Positions 8,131 through 19,916 are shown, counted from the stretch's first letter. The stretch is DNA of 64,000 nucleotides from Nitrobacter sp039808345 (GCF_047824785.1 NZ_CP181167.1:2108001-2172000); one strand, 5' to 3'. Numbers and translations are program-made. Notes: generated from the letters alone by a model not told the origin.

Positions 8131-11100
8131 CTATTCCGCCGCCATCTGCCGCGGCACCACCGGCGGCGGATCCGTCAGGTCGCGCAGCAATTCCGCATGA
8201 CGGACCCTGGCGTCGGCCAGGGCCTTTTCCTTCACCGGACCATAGCCCCGGATGCGGTCAGGCAGCGACAGCAGTTCGATCGCGGCTTCGATATTGGCCG
8301 GCGAAAGCCGGTCGAGCACCTCGGCCACATCGGTTTCGTATTCCGCTATCAGGCTGCGTTCCAGCCGGCGCTCCGCGCTGTATCCGAAAACGTCGAAGGC
8401 GGTGCCGCGCAAGCCTTTCATCTTCGCCAGCAAGCGAAATACCGGCATCATGAGCGACTTGTCATAGGACCTCTTGGCGGGCCGACCGAGCGCGTCCTTC
8501 TTGCCGTCGAGCAGCGGCGGCGCAAGATGGAAGCGAATTTTGTAGTCGCCTTCGAACTGATCGCTGACCTGCTTCCTGAAGCGGCCATCTGTATAGAGCC
8601 TGGCCACCTCGTACTCGTCCTTGTAGGCGAGCAATTTGGCGTAGCTGATCGCGACCGCGCGCGGCAAGGCGTCGCCGTAGCCACCCTCCTTTGCCGCCTG
8701 CCGGACCCGGCTCACCGTCGCCAGGTATCTGTCCGCAAGCCTCGCGTCCTGATATTCCGCAAGGTGCGCCGCGCGATGCACAACGATCTCGTCCAGCGAC
8801 ATGTCTCCCAGAGCCTTCGGCGGAGTCGCCTCGTTGGTCCCCTTCATCATCGCGGCAAGGCGAGCGGGACCCACCACCGCAAGCCGCCCAAGCCGGAACG
8901 CCTCGACATTCATTTTCACGGCAACGCCGTTCACTTCGATCGCCTGCTCTATCGCCTCCGAAGTCAGCGGCAGCAAACCCTTCTGATAGGCGTAACCCAT
9001 CATCATCATGTTGGTGGCGATGGAATCTCCGAGCAGCGTCTCCGCCGGCCTTGTAAAGTTGAAGAAGGTGGAATCCTTGCGGAGCGCGGTCTGGAGGACG
9101 CGGCCGACCTTGCCGCTCTGAAAATTGAAGTCGCGATCGAGAACGAAGCCGGCGGTCGGAATAAGGTGAGTATTGATAAGACCGTAAGTGCGGCTCGACT
9201 CGCAGAGCGTGATCGTTTCCTTGGCTGCCGCGACCACCTCGTCAGCGGCAATGACGAGATCGGCCGTGCCGGTGACGATGCGCGAGCATGTCACCTCGGC
9301 GGGGTTTTGCGACAGCCGGACGTGGCTCAGCACCGCGCCGCCCTTCTGGGCGAGACCGGACATGTCGAGGATCATGCTGGCCTTGCCCTCGATATGCGCC
9401 GCCATGCCGAGCAACGCGCCGATGGTCAGCACGCCGGTGCCGCCTACCCCTCCAACTCCGATATTGTAGGGCCGGTCCAGCGAAGGCCGCGAAACCGGTT
9501 CGGGCAGATCGCCGATCTCGCCGAGGTCCGCCGGCGCGCGCTTTCGCAAGCGTCCGCCGTCGATCGTGACGAACGAAGGGCAGAACCCCTTGAGGCAGGA
9601 ATAATCCTTGTTGCAGGACGACTGGTTGATGGTGCGCTTGCGCCCCATCTCGGTCTCCAGCGGCTCCACCGAAATGCAGTTCGATTGCACCGAACAGTCG
9701 CCGCATCCTTCACAGACTTGCGGGTTGATCAACACGCGGCGTTGCGGATCCTCCATGAGGCCGCGCTTGCGCCGCCGCCGTTTCTCGGCAGCGCACGTCT
9801 GCACGAATACGATGGCCGACGTTCCCTTGGTCTCGCGGCAGGTTTTCATGACTGCGTCGAGGTCATCGCGATGCGCGGTGCGGGTGCCGGGCGCGATGTC
9901 TGAAGCCGGATAGCTGTCCGGGTTTTCCGAAACCAGATAGATGTCGCGAATGCCTTCGGCGTGAAGCTGGAAGGTGATCCGTTGCGGCGACAGTTCGCCG
10001 TCGAAATGCTGGCCGCCGGTCATGGCAACGGCGTCGTTGTAGAGGATCTTGTAGGTGATGTTCGCTCCGGAAGCGATCGCCTGCCGGATCGCCAGACTCC
10101 CCGAATGGAAATATGTGCCGTCGCCAAGGTTGGCGAAGATGTGCTTCTCATCGGTGAATGGCGCGATACCGACCCAGGGCGCGCCCTCGCCGCCCATATG
10201 GGTATAGGTTTCGGTGTTGCGATCCATCCATATCGCCATGAAGTGACAACCGATGCCGGCCGTGGCGCGGCTGCCTTCGGGCACCTTGGTCGAGGTGTTG
10301 TGAGGACACCCCGAGCAGAAATACGGTACGCGGGTGACGGTCGTCGCCGGCTGCATTTGCGACGCCTGACGGCCGTTGAACCAGTCCGCCTTGGCGCGAA
10401 GCATCTCGGCGATTTCAGGATTAAGGTTCAGGCGCAGCAGCCGCTCGGTCAGGTATGTCGCCAGGCAAGCGACGCCCAGTTCCTGCGCGAACGGCAGGAA
10501 GCGCTTGTCGTGATCATCCATCTTGCCGATGATGCGTGGCCGCACGTCGTCGCGCCAGTTGAACAGCTCGCGCTTGATCTGGTTCTCGACGATCTCGCGT
10601 CGTTCCTCGACGATGAAAATCTCCTCAAGGCCGACGGCGAATTCCCGGATGCTCTGCGGCTCCAGCGGCCATGGCATTCCGATCTTCAGAAGCCGCAGAC
10701 CAATCTTTGCGGCGACCTGCTCGGTAACGCCCAGTTCACGCAACGCCTGACGGATGTCCTCGTAGCTTTTTCCCGACGCCACGATGCCGAACCGCGCGTT
10801 CGGGGAATCCATGGTCACGCGATTGATGTTGTTGGCGCGCGCGAACGCGACGGCGGCAAAACCTTTGTGGTCCTGCAAGCGCAAGTCCTGGTCGTAACGG
10901 TCATCCGGCCAGCGCAGGTTCAGTCCGCCCGGCGGCATCTCGAAATCGGCGGGAATGACGAACGGCTTCATCTCATCGGTCAGATCGATCTCGGCCGTGG
11001 TTTCAACCGTCTCGGTGATGACCTTCATTCCGACCCAGCAGCCGGAATAGCGCGACATCGCGATGCCGAGCAGTCCCATCTCGATCATCTCGTGGATGCT

Positions 11101-11628
11101 GGACGGATAGAGATAGGGCATCAGCGCCGCGATGAACGCATGGTCCGACTGATGCGGCACCGTCGAGGATTTGGCGCCATGATCATCACCCGCCAGGCAC
11201 AGCACGCCGCCGTTCCTCGCCGAGCCAGCCGCATTGCCATGACGGAATACGTCGCCGCAGCGATCGACGCCGGGCCCCTTGCCGTACCAGATCCCGACGA
11301 CGCCGTCATGGCGCGCACCCGGCGACAGATTGACCTGTTGCGAACCCCAGACCGCTGTCGCCGCAAGGTCCTCGTTCACGCCCGGCTGGAACTTGATGCC
11401 GTGCCGGGCGAGATGACGGCGAGCGGCAAAAAGCTGCTGATCGTAGCCGCCGAGGGGCGAGCCGCGGTAACCGGAAATGAAGCCTGCGGTGTTAAGGCCT
11501 GCGGCACGATCGCGGCGGATCTGCGCCATCGGCAACCTGACCAGCGCCTGAAGGCCGGTCATGAAGACGTGCCCTGATCCCTGGGTGTATTTCTGATCGA
11601 GGCTGATCGGACCCTGATTGATACCCAT
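8131..11628 (-). CDS. Indolepyruvate:ferredoxin oxidoreductase, fused two-subunit form
   Basis: This single 1165-residue protein carries what are two subunits (IorA and IorB) in archaea. It oxidatively decarboxylates aryl- or branched-chain 2-oxoacids to acyl-CoA with thiamine diphosphate and reduces ferredoxin. The N-terminus has the pyrimidine-binding region (FISGYRGSPLGGYDQQL), the middle has the TPP pyrophosphate-binding region (FANLGDGTYFHSGSLAIRQA), a ferredoxin-like cluster follows (CEGCGDCSVQSNC and CNKDYSCLKGFCP), and the C-terminus holds the gamma-type domain (GVGGVGGTGVLTIGALLG). All parts look intact. It stands alone, with its own 478-base upstream gap. Confidence 0.92.
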   Translation of the reverse strand: MGINQGPISLDQKYTQGSGHVFMTGLQALVRLPMAQIRRDRAAGLNTAGFISGYRGSPLGGYDQQLFAARRHLARHGIKFQPGVNEDLAATAVWGSQQVNLSPGARHDGVVGIWYGKGPGVDRCGDVFRHGNAAGSARNGGVLCLAGDDHGAKSSTVPHQSDHAFIAALMPYLYPSSIHEMIEMGLLGIAMSRYSGCWVGMKVITETVETTAEIDLTDEMKPFVIPADFEMPPGGLNLRWPDDRYDQDLRLQDHKGFAAVAFARANNINRVTMDSPNARFGIVASGKSYEDIRQALRELGVTEQVAAKIGLRLLKIGMPWPLEPQSIREFAVGLEEIFIVEERREIVENQIKRELFNWRDDVRPRIIGKMDDHDKRFLPFAQELGVACLATYLTERLLRLNLNPEIAEMLRAKADWFNGRQASQMQPATTVTRVPYFCSGCPHNTSTKVPEGSRATAGIGCHFMAIWMDRNTETYTHMGGEGAPWVGIAPFTDEKHIFANLGDGTYFHSGSLAIRQAIASGANITYKILYNDAVAMTGGQHFDGELSPQRITFQLHAEGIRDIYLVSENPDSYPASDIAPGTRTAHRDDLDAVMKTCRETKGTSAIVFVQTCAAEKRRRRKRGLMEDPQRRVLINPQVCEGCGDCSVQSNCISVEPLETEMGRKRTINQSSCNKDYSCLKGFCPSFVTIDGGRLRKRAPADLGEIGDLPEPVSRPSLDRPYNIGVGGVGGTGVLTIGALLGMAAHIEGKASMILDMSGLAQKGGAVLSHVRLSQNPAEVTCSRIVTGTADLVIAADEVVAAAKETITLCESSRTYGLINTHLIPTAGFVLDRDFNFQSGKVGRVLQTALRKDSTFFNFTRPAETLLGDSIATNMMMMGYAYQKGLLPLTSEAIEQAIEVNGVAVKMNVEAFRLGRLAVVGPARLAAMMKGTNEATPPKALGDMSLDEIVVHRAAHLAEYQDARLADRYLATVSRVRQAAKEGGYGDALPRAVAISYAKLLAYKDEYEVARLYTDGRFRKQVSDQFEGDYKIRFHLAPPLLDGKKDALGRPAKRSYDKSLMMPVFRLLAKMKGLRGTAFDVFGYSAERRLERSLIAEYETDVAEVLDRLSPANIEAAIELLSLPDRIRGYGPVKEKALADARVRHAELLRDLTDPPPVVPRQMAAE

Positions 11629-12106
11629 TGCGCCGCCCTCTTCGTGCCTGGCCGCCCCCTTAGAGCTAGTGATGCGACTGCTTCAGAACCAGTCTTGTCG
11701 CCTCAAGAAGCGAACACTCGGGCAAACCAGGCGAGAGAAAACCAAGCATTAAAAGATCGCAATTTCGTTACGAAAAATTCGGACGCGGTTTCGGCTTATG
11801 TCTTTGCAATGAACTCTCGCGCAAGGACATGTCAGCCGGCGCGAGACACACATTGAAACGCGCGTCCGGCGATGATCGAGCCTCCCAGTCCGGCAAGGCC
11901 AGAGATGACAAATTTCAGCAGCCGGTAACTTGGGCGCTTCTTAACCATGTCCGTCGATGAACGATCGGGAGGCGGCTCTGTGCGTGTCGATACGCTCCGC
12001 GCTTCTTCAATGTTGATGCTGTCAGATTCTGGACAGAGTTATCGCCGACCTTCCGGGCGCGAATCACGACTGCCGCATTGTCGCGGCCGAACCAAAGGAA
12101 GATTTG
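11629..12106. other. Intergenic region, 478 bp
   Basis: This holds the upstream region of the oxidoreductase gene and that of the small exported protein at 12107. The only coding candidate I see is a 38-residue frame on the minus strand (11832-11948), listed separately. AT-rich sequence at 11740-11810 may contain promoters, but no convincing -35/-10 pair was found. Confidence 0.5.
11832..11948 (-). CDS. Possible 38-residue small membrane protein
   Basis: From the ATG at 11946-11948 the minus strand reads MVKKRPSYRLLKFVISGLAG and continues LGGSIIAGRAFQCVSRAG to a TGA. A basic N-terminus followed by one hydrophobic stretch is what a small single-span protein would look like. No clear ribosome-binding site and no known family support it, so it may be chance. 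Confidence 0.25.
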   Translation of the reverse strand: MVKKRPSYRLLKFVISGLAGLGGSIIAGRAFQCVSRAG

Positions 12107-12367
12107 ATGAAATCAGTATTTGCAGCAGCCTTTCTCGTTGCCACCGTCGCCGCCTTCGGCATGGCGTACGCCATGCCCCTGGCTCCGCCAGCGCCGGGCG
12201 TGAATGCTGACGTCATTCAAGTCTCCCACGTCTGCCGTCGTGGCTTTCATCGCGGTCCGCGCGGCGTATGCATCGCCAACCGGCGCGGCCCGGCAGTTGA
12301 TCGCCGGCAGCATCGCCGCTGCCGCTACTGGGGTCCGGGCCGCCGCGTCTGCCGCACCTGGTGGTAA
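12107..12367 (+). CDS. Small exported Arg/Cys-containing protein
   Basis: The 86-residue product starts at the ATG at 12107, with AAAGGAAG as ribosome-binding site. Residues 1-22 are a signal peptide (MKSVFAAAFLVATVAAFGMA, cleavage near AYA). The mature part is short and basic, with four cysteines (VSHVCRRGFHRGPRGVC, then RCRYW and RVCRTWW) that could form disulfides in the periplasm. It belongs to the family of small exported proteins common in this bacterial group; function is unknown. A strong terminator follows at 12401. Confidence 0.7.
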   Translation: MKSVFAAAFLVATVAAFGMAYAMPLAPPAPGVNADVIQVSHVCRRGFHRGPRGVCIANRRGPAVDRRQHRRCRYWGPGRRVCRTWW

Positions 12368-12400
12368 GAAGCAGCCGCATTTATAGCGGCGCTCAAAGAA

Positions 12401-12432
12401 AAACCCGCGGCTTGGAGCCGCGGGTTTTTTCC
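12401..12432. terminator. Bidirectional rho-independent terminator
   Basis: AACCCGCGGCT-TGGA-type loop-AGCCGCGGGTT forms a strong GC-rich stem with TTTTTT after it on the plus strand and TTTTT after it on the minus strand. It lies between the convergent small exported protein gene and hppA and can serve both. Confidence 0.85.
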
Positions 12433-12453
12433 TGTTGAATCGCTTCACGCGTC

Positions 12454-12556
12454 TTAGAGCATGATCCGATCAAGTTGAATCGGACCATGCTCCGAAAGCT
12501 ATTGTTTGATCGCATTTTCTTGCGGCGAACCGGTATCCACTTCGCCGGAAAATGCG

Positions 12557-12560
<4 letters not shown>
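12454..12560. repeat. Dispersed palindromic repeat (CTAG-bordered family), copy 1
   Basis: Two palindromes stand side by side: AGAGCATGATCCGAT...CATGCTCC and GCATTTTCTTGCGGCGAACC...GCCGGAAAATGCGCTAG. The stop codon of hppA (12557-12559) is the CTA of the terminal CTAG, so the repeat runs into the gene end. Confidence 0.75.
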
Positions 12561-14677
<2,117 letters not shown>

Positions 14678-14735
14678 TGAATTTGCCTCAGAATTCCGGA
14701 AGTTGCCCCGACCACGCCGCGAGCCCGCGAACGGA

Positions 14736-14763
14736 CGTATAAGGGAGGTCCGTTTTGTCGCAA
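14736..14763 (-). promoter_or_regulatory. Candidate promoter of hppA
   Basis: On the minus strand TTGCGA (14763-14758) and TATACG (14741-14736) are separated by 16 bases. The position fits transcription of hppA, whose ATG is at 14677. Confidence 0.4.
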
Positions 14764-14926
14764 GGCGACGTCAAATCGGGCGGGACCATGCCAAAATCGG
14801 ACCTCCGGCGCAATGTCGGCTTTCGGCTAAACGACCGAATTCCGTAAGGAATTGCAATAAAATGCCGGGGACTTGCGGGCAGATTACCCCTCGCCGGCCG
14901 GGGTAAGCCGGACGGGCGCGAAGGCT

Positions 14927-16099
14927 TCAGGCCAGCCATTTCCCGATGCGCGCGACCGCCTCGTGCATCTCGGCGGCCGAACCGGCGTAGGAGAAGCGCA
15001 GGAACGAGCGGCCGCGCACGGGGTCGAAATCGACCCCGGGCGTCGCGGCAATGTGCGCCTGCTCCAGCATCCTGCGTGCGAAGTCATGGCTGTCCGTCGT
15101 GAACTTGGAAACGTCGGCATAGAGGTAGAACGCGCCGTCCGCGGGCAGAAACTCGCTCAAGCCGGCCTTCGGAAGACCCGCGATCAGGATGTTGCGGTTT
15201 TCCTCATAGCCGCGCTTCACGATCTCCATCTCCTCGCGGCCCGCGAAGGCTGCCTCGGCCGCGACCTGCGAGAGCATCGGCACCGAAATCGACAGGTTCT
15301 GCTGCAGCCGTTCGATCGTCCGCACCAGGTATTCCGGCGCGACCATCCAGCCGACGCGCCAGCCGGTCATGCAGAAATACTTCGAGAACGAGTTGATGAT
15401 CAGCGCATGCGGCGACAGTTCAGCGGCGGTGACGGCGGGAAACGCATAGTCGAGACCGTGATAGATCTCATCGGAAATAAAGCGGATGCCTTCGCTTTCG
15501 GCGGCCGCCATCAGATGCGTGAGCGCCTCGCGCGACATCATCGTTCCCGTCGGATTTGCCGGACTGCCGACCAATACCCCCTTCAGCGGCGTCTTGCGGT
15601 GCGCGGCCAACAGCGCCTCGCCCGTCAGCGCGTGACGGTTGTCGCTTGAGGTTTCGATCAGCACCGGCTCGCAGCCGAGCGCCGTCAGGATGTGCCGGTA
15701 CGGCGGATAGCCGGGCACCGACACCGCGACGCGGTCTCCCGGCTCGAACATCGAAAGAAACGCAAGGATGAATCCGCCCGATGATCCCGTCGTCACGACG
15801 ATCCGCTCGCGGCTGACCGTGCAGCCGTAGAACTCGCGGTAGTGCCGCGCGATCCGTTCTCGCAGCGAGGGGATGCCGAGCGCGGGCGTGTAATCGATCC
15901 GGCCGGACTCCAGAGCGGCGCGGGCCGCGTTCAGCGCGGTTCGAGGCGCGGGCGCCGAAGGCTGCCCGACCTCCATGTGAATGACGTGTCCGCCTTCCGC
16001 CTCGATCCGCGCCGCCGCCGCCATGACATCCATCACCATGAAGGGTGGAACCTGGCTGCGGCCAGATGCCGCCAGCACGCGGGTATCCCGTTCTCTCAC
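14927..16099 (-). CDS. Class I/II pyridoxal-phosphate aminotransferase
   Basis: The 390-residue product begins at a GTG. Fold-type I aminotransferase features are visible: GxxDYTPALGIPSLRERIA near the N-terminus, VTTGSSGGFILAF for cofactor phosphate, SPANPTGTMM, SDEIYHGLDY with the aspartate that contacts the ring nitrogen, and the Schiff-base lysine in NSFSKYFCMTGWRVGW. The C-terminal arginine is in RSFLRFSYAGS. It resembles aspartate- or aromatic-type enzymes, but the amino donor cannot be read from sequence. The indolepyruvate oxidoreductase nearby uses transaminated aromatic acids, so a link is possible but speculative. Confidence 0.88.
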   Translation of the reverse strand: MRERDTRVLAASGRSQVPPFMVMDVMAAAARIEAEGGHVIHMEVGQPSAPAPRTALNAARAALESGRIDYTPALGIPSLRERIARHYREFYGCTVSRERIVVTTGSSGGFILAFLSMFEPGDRVAVSVPGYPPYRHILTALGCEPVLIETSSDNRHALTGEALLAAHRKTPLKGVLVGSPANPTGTMMSREALTHLMAAAESEGIRFISDEIYHGLDYAFPAVTAAELSPHALIINSFSKYFCMTGWRVGWMVAPEYLVRTIERLQQNLSISVPMLSQVAAEAAFAGREEMEIVKRGYEENRNILIAGLPKAGLSEFLPADGAFYLYADVSKFTTDSHDFARRMLEQAHIAATPGVDFDPVRGRSFLRFSYAGSAAEMHEAVARIGKWLA

Positions 16100-16320
16100 T
16101 GTCGTATCTACCCTGGAAATCTGTTAATGCGCTTCCGTCCGGTGTATTCCGCGTTCGACAGTTCGCTTGACGGATTCGCCGGAACGACGAGGCGAACTTA
16201 TGAACCGCACCCTCAAGGCAGTCGCCTGAGCCGCGTTACCGCCGTATTCGGCAGGTTGTTAGGACATACAGCGTATTCGAACCAGCGCCAATGATTCCGA
16301 AGGCATTGACTAACGAAGAT

Positions 16321-17724
16321 ATGACCCGGCGTCCCGTCACTCCCCTGCGTCGTCCCGTCTCGAAGCTGATTGCGCTGGTCACCGCCTGCGCGATCGCGAA
16401 CGCCTCCTTTCCGGCCCAGGCGCAACAGGACAAGGGTCTGCCGATGTTGCGCGATAGCGAGACCGAGCAACTGCTGCGCGACTATACGCGGCCGATCCTG
16501 CGCGCGGCGGGACTGCAGAAGCACAACATTCAGATGGTCATCATCAACGACAGGTCCTTCAACGCCTTCGTTGCCGATGGCCGCCGCATCTTCGTGAATT
16601 ACGGCGCGATCTCGAAATCGACAACGCCGAACCAGTTGATCGGCGTGCTTGCGCACGAGACCGGGCATCTCGCCGGCGGCCATCTGTCCAAGTTTCGCGA
16701 GCAACTCGCCCGAACCCAGACCCAGCTCATCATCGCCATGCTTCTCGGCGCCGGCGCTCTCGCGGCCGGAGCCGGCCGCGGCGGAAGCAACAGCGCCGGC
16801 AGCAATATCGGCGCGGCCGCACTCAGCGCGCCTCAGGAAATCGCGCGCCGAAGCCTGTTGGGCTATCAGCGCCAGCAGGAGGAAAACGCCGACCGCGCCG
16901 CCGTCAAGTTCCTCAACGCCACCGGACAATCCCCCCGGGGAATGTACGAGACTTTCAAACGTTTTACCGATGAAAGCCTGTTCGCCGCGCGCGGCGCCGA
17001 TCCCTATGCGCAGTCGCACCCGATGCCGGCCGACCGTGTCGCCTCGCTCGCGGAACTCGTCAAGACCAGTCCCAACTGGCAAAAAAAAGACGATCCGGCC
17101 CTGCAATTGCGTCACGACATGGTGCGCGCCAAGATTTCGGCGTTCATGGAGCGCGAGGATACGGTGTACCGGCGCTATCCGCGGTCCGACACCAGCCTGC
17201 CCGCCCGCTACGCGCATGCCATCACCACCTACCTGCATGGCGATCTTCGCTCGGCCATCGAGCAAATCGATGCGCTGATCAAGCTGCAACCCCAGAACCC
17301 CTATTTCCACGAGGTGCGTGGACAGGCTCTGCTTGAGGGAGGCCGCCCCGCGGAGGCGATCGCGCCGCTGCGGCGCGCCGTCCAGCTCTCGCATAACGCT
17401 CCGCTCATCGAGATGTTGCTGGGTCAGGCGCTCGTGGCTTCGAACAACAAGGCCAATGCCGACGAAGCCATCGCAATCCTGCGAACGGCGCTGGTGCGGG
17501 AGCCGGAGGCTCCGATCGGCTATTCGCAGCTTGCGATAGCCTACGGCCGCAAGGGCGATTATGCACAAGCCGATCTGGCGTCGGCTCAGGCCGCGTTCCT
17601 GCGAGGCGACAACAAGACGGCCCGCGAACTCGCATCACGCGCAAAAACCCGCTTCGCGATCGGCACGCCCGGATGGGTCAAGGCAGACGATATCGTCTCA
17701 TCCAAGATTCCGGACAAGAAATAA
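16321..17724 (+). CDS. Periplasmic M48-family metalloprotease with C-terminal TPR repeats (BepA-like)
   Basis: From the ATG at 16321 the product has 467 residues; an in-frame ATG at 16291 would add ten. Residues 1-35 form a signal peptide ending near AQA. The zinc site is HETGH in LIGVLAHETGHLAGGH with the third ligand probably in EENADRAAVKFL. The C-terminal third consists of TPR-like helical pairs (EVRGQALLEGGRPAEAIAPL, then YSQLAIAYGRKGDYAQADLA). This layout matches BepA/YfgC, which assists or removes outer-membrane proteins such as LptD. It is followed by a DsbA-like gene, which suits an envelope quality-control role. Confidence 0.88.
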   Translation: MTRRPVTPLRRPVSKLIALVTACAIANASFPAQAQQDKGLPMLRDSETEQLLRDYTRPILRAAGLQKHNIQMVIINDRSFNAFVADGRRIFVNYGAISKSTTPNQLIGVLAHETGHLAGGHLSKFREQLARTQTQLIIAMLLGAGALAAGAGRGGSNSAGSNIGAAALSAPQEIARRSLLGYQRQQEENADRAAVKFLNATGQSPRGMYETFKRFTDESLFAARGADPYAQSHPMPADRVASLAELVKTSPNWQKKDDPALQLRHDMVRAKISAFMEREDTVYRRYPRSDTSLPARYAHAITTYLHGDLRSAIEQIDALIKLQPQNPYFHEVRGQALLEGGRPAEAIAPLRRAVQLSHNAPLIEMLLGQALVASNNKANADEAIAILRTALVREPEAPIGYSQLAIAYGRKGDYAQADLASAQAAFLRGDNKTARELASRAKTRFAIGTPGWVKADDIVSSKIPDKK

Positions 17725-17768
17725 GACCAGACGGCTCCGCCACGCGGCTCCTTTCAAAGGATTTGACA

Positions 17769-18533
17769 ATGTCCCCTCTCCGTTTTCTCGCTCCCGCCCT
17801 TTTTGCGCTCGCGTTCGGCGCTGCGCCCGCCGCGTCCGCTCAGACCTTCTCCGACAGCCAGCGCGGCGAGATCGAACAGATCGTCAAACACTATCTGCTC
17901 GCACATCCCGAAATCCTTGAAGAGGTTTCGGCTGAACTCAGCAAGCGCCAGGCGGCTGCCGAAGCGCTCAAGCACGAGGCCGCCGTCACGGAGAACGCGA
18001 ACGCCATCTTCAATTCACCGCGTGGCGTGACGCTCGGCAACAAGAACGGCGACGTCACCTTCGTCGAGTTTTTCGATTACAACTGCGGCTACTGCAAGCG
18101 CGCGATGCTCGACATGCTTGAGCTTATGAAGTCGGATCCCAAGCTCAAGGTCGTGCTCAAGGAGTTTCCCGTGCTCGGCCAGAGTTCGGTCGAGGCCGCA
18201 CAGGTCGCTGTCGCGGCGCGAATGCAGGATCCCACCGGCAAGAAATACCTCGACTTCCATCAAAAGCTTCTGGGAAGCCGCGGTCAGGCCGACAAGGCGC
18301 GAGCACTGGCCGCCGCCAAGGAGGCCGGATTCGACATGGCCAGGATCGAAAAGGATATGACGAGCACCGAGGTGCGCGCCACGCTCGAGGAGAACTTCAA
18401 GCTTGCCGAATCCATGGGGATGAATGGAACGCCAAGCTACGTCATCGGCAAGCAGGTCGTCGTGGGAGCCGTGGGTCTCGAGAACCTCAAGGAGAAAATC
18501 AACACGGCGCGCTGCGGCAAAGCCTCCTGCTGA
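17769..18533 (+). CDS. DsbA-family (Com1-like) periplasmic thiol:disulfide oxidoreductase
   Basis: The 254-residue product starts at the ATG at 17769. Residues 1-23 are a signal peptide ending ASAQT. A helical N-terminal extension precedes the thioredoxin-fold domain, whose active site is CGYC in FFDYNCGYCKRAM. The cis-proline loop is in NGTPSYVIGKQVVVG. The partner for re-oxidation (DsbB) is not in the window. It begins 44 bases after the M48 protease gene and is probably transcribed with it. Confidence 0.88.
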   Translation: MSPLRFLAPALFALAFGAAPAASAQTFSDSQRGEIEQIVKHYLLAHPEILEEVSAELSKRQAAAEALKHEAAVTENANAIFNSPRGVTLGNKNGDVTFVEFFDYNCGYCKRAMLDMLELMKSDPKLKVVLKEFPVLGQSSVEAAQVAVAARMQDPTGKKYLDFHQKLLGSRGQADKARALAAAKEAGFDMARIEKDMTSTEVRATLEENFKLAESMGMNGTPSYVIGKQVVVGAVGLENLKEKINTARCGKASC

Positions 18534-18893
18534 TTGGCATGTCCTGATTTGAAGCAGCGCTCACCGGCGGGCCGGCGGTCGTACGGCCGGGTGCCCGCTT
18601 CGCCTGAAAGAGCCCCGAATCTGCTCCCTGCGATTCTCCGCTTCCTCCGGTCGTTTGCGGGTTCGCTCAGCGGCGCGGGAACCGGCTATCTGATACGCTC
18701 GTATGTCCGGTCGCGGCGTCCGATGTCGGTTAACGAGATATTTCCGTATGTTCTCCATGAATCCTCGCAAACAACGCGAGCTATCTCAAGCCGAATCAGG
18801 GAGTGTTCAGGCTTCCCCTTGACGCCCTTGTTACATATAACGGCCCGAACTGCGGCGTTCGGCGGCGGAAATGGCTGATTTTCGGGATTTCAG
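18534..18893. other. Intergenic region, 360 bp
   Basis: No gene is evident. The right end must hold the promoter for aroQ-accB-accC. TTGACG (18819) and TATAAC (18836) are both present, but only 11 bases apart, which is too close for a standard promoter. Confidence 0.5.
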
Positions 18894-19364
18894 ATGGCCA
18901 AGACGATCTACGTGCTCAACGGCCCGAACCTTAACATGCTCGGGACCCGTGAGCCGGATACCTATGGCCACGCCACACTTGCCGACGTCGAACAGCTTTG
19001 CGCCGAGACGGCCCAAAGTTTTGGACTGGTTGCGGATTGCCGCCAGTCCAACCGCGAGGGCGAACTGATCGATTTCATTCACGAGGCTCATGTGAGGAAC
19101 GCGGCCGGTATCGTCATCAACGCCGGCGGCTACTCGCACACCTCCATCGCGCTTCACGACGCGCTGGTCGCGGTCAAAATTCCGACCGTCGAAGTTCATA
19201 TCAGCAACATTCATGCGCGAGAGGACTTCCGTCATCATTCCTTCACGGCCAAAGCCGCGTTCGCAAGCCTGGCTGGTTTCGGAATTGATGGCTACCGGCT
19301 CGCGATCAATGGCCTTGCCGCCAAAATCGGCGCGGTAGACCCGTCGAACAAAGTCAAATCCTGA
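18894..19364 (+). CDS. aroQ: Type II 3-dehydroquinate dehydratase
   Basis: The 156-residue product converts 3-dehydroquinate to 3-dehydroshikimate in the shikimate pathway. Type II signatures are present: VLNGPNLNMLGTREPDTYG with the catalytic arginine and tyrosine, then INAGGYSHTSIALHDAL, and VEVHISNIHAREDFRHHS with the catalytic histidine. It is followed at 41 bases by accB and accC, a common alphaproteobacterial arrangement that couples aromatic and fatty-acid precursor supply. Confidence 0.96.
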   Translation: MAKTIYVLNGPNLNMLGTREPDTYGHATLADVEQLCAETAQSFGLVADCRQSNREGELIDFIHEAHVRNAAGIVINAGGYSHTSIALHDALVAVKIPTVEVHISNIHAREDFRHHSFTAKAAFASLAGFGIDGYRLAINGLAAKIGAVDPSNKVKS

Positions 19365-19405
19365 CACATCAGCGTCATTCTCACAGAAAGTTTCGGATCG
19401 AGAAC

Positions 19406-19891
19406 ATGTCCCGCCAGCCCGGAGAACCTGCAAAAATCAAAACCGGCAACGATCTGCGCGAGGAGAGCGACGTGATCCGCGAACTCGCCGCACTGCTCGA
19501 CGAAACCAGGCTCACGGAAATCGAAATCGAGCGCAATGGACTTCGTGTCCGTGTCGCACGCAACGTCACCGTCGGGGCGGCGATGCCGGCCAGCTATCAG
19601 GCCGCGCCGGCAGCTGCCCCCTCGCCGGCCGCGGGCGCCCCCGACGTCAGCAAGCATCCCGGCATGGTTCCCTCGCCGATGGTCGGCACGGCCTATTGGG
19701 CGTCGGAACCAGGCGCAAAACCCTTCATCGATGTCGGCTCGAAGGTCACCGCAGGCCAGACGCTGCTGATTATCGAGGCCATGAAGACCATGAACCAGAT
19801 TCCGTCGCCTCGGTCCGGCACCGTCACGCAGATTCTCGTCGAGGATGGCCAACCCGTCGAGTTCGGCGAGCCGCTGGTCATCATTGAATGA
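19406..19891 (+). CDS. accB: Biotin carboxyl carrier protein of acetyl-CoA carboxylase
   Basis: The 161-residue product has an N-terminal helix region, an Ala/Pro-rich linker (near residues 55-80) and the C-terminal biotinyl domain. The biotinylated lysine is in the motif EAMKTMNQI. It carries the carboxyl group between the biotin carboxylase and the carboxyltransferase in the first step of fatty-acid synthesis. accC follows 25 bases later. Confidence 0.96.
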   Translation: MSRQPGEPAKIKTGNDLREESDVIRELAALLDETRLTEIEIERNGLRVRVARNVTVGAAMPASYQAAPAAAPSPAAGAPDVSKHPGMVPSPMVGTAYWASEPGAKPFIDVGSKVTAGQTLLIIEAMKTMNQIPSPRSGTVTQILVEDGQPVEFGEPLVIIE

Positions 19892-19916
19892 CGCCGTTCG
19901 AACCGCGGACGCAGTG

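Noticed and set aside
8032..9903. Long open frame on the plus strand antisense to the indolepyruvate oxidoreductase gene
   Set aside because: The frame is a shadow of the GC-rich gene on the other strand; its composition (His, Arg and Gln-rich without known domains) is that of an antisense reading.
14884..14906. TTACCCC/GGGGTAA hairpin after the aminotransferase gene as a terminator
   Set aside because: The stem is only seven base pairs with a nine-base loop and no T-tract follows.
18819..18841. TTGACG...TATAAC as the promoter of aroQ-accB-accC
   Set aside because: The two boxes are only 11 bases apart. A standard promoter needs about 16-18.
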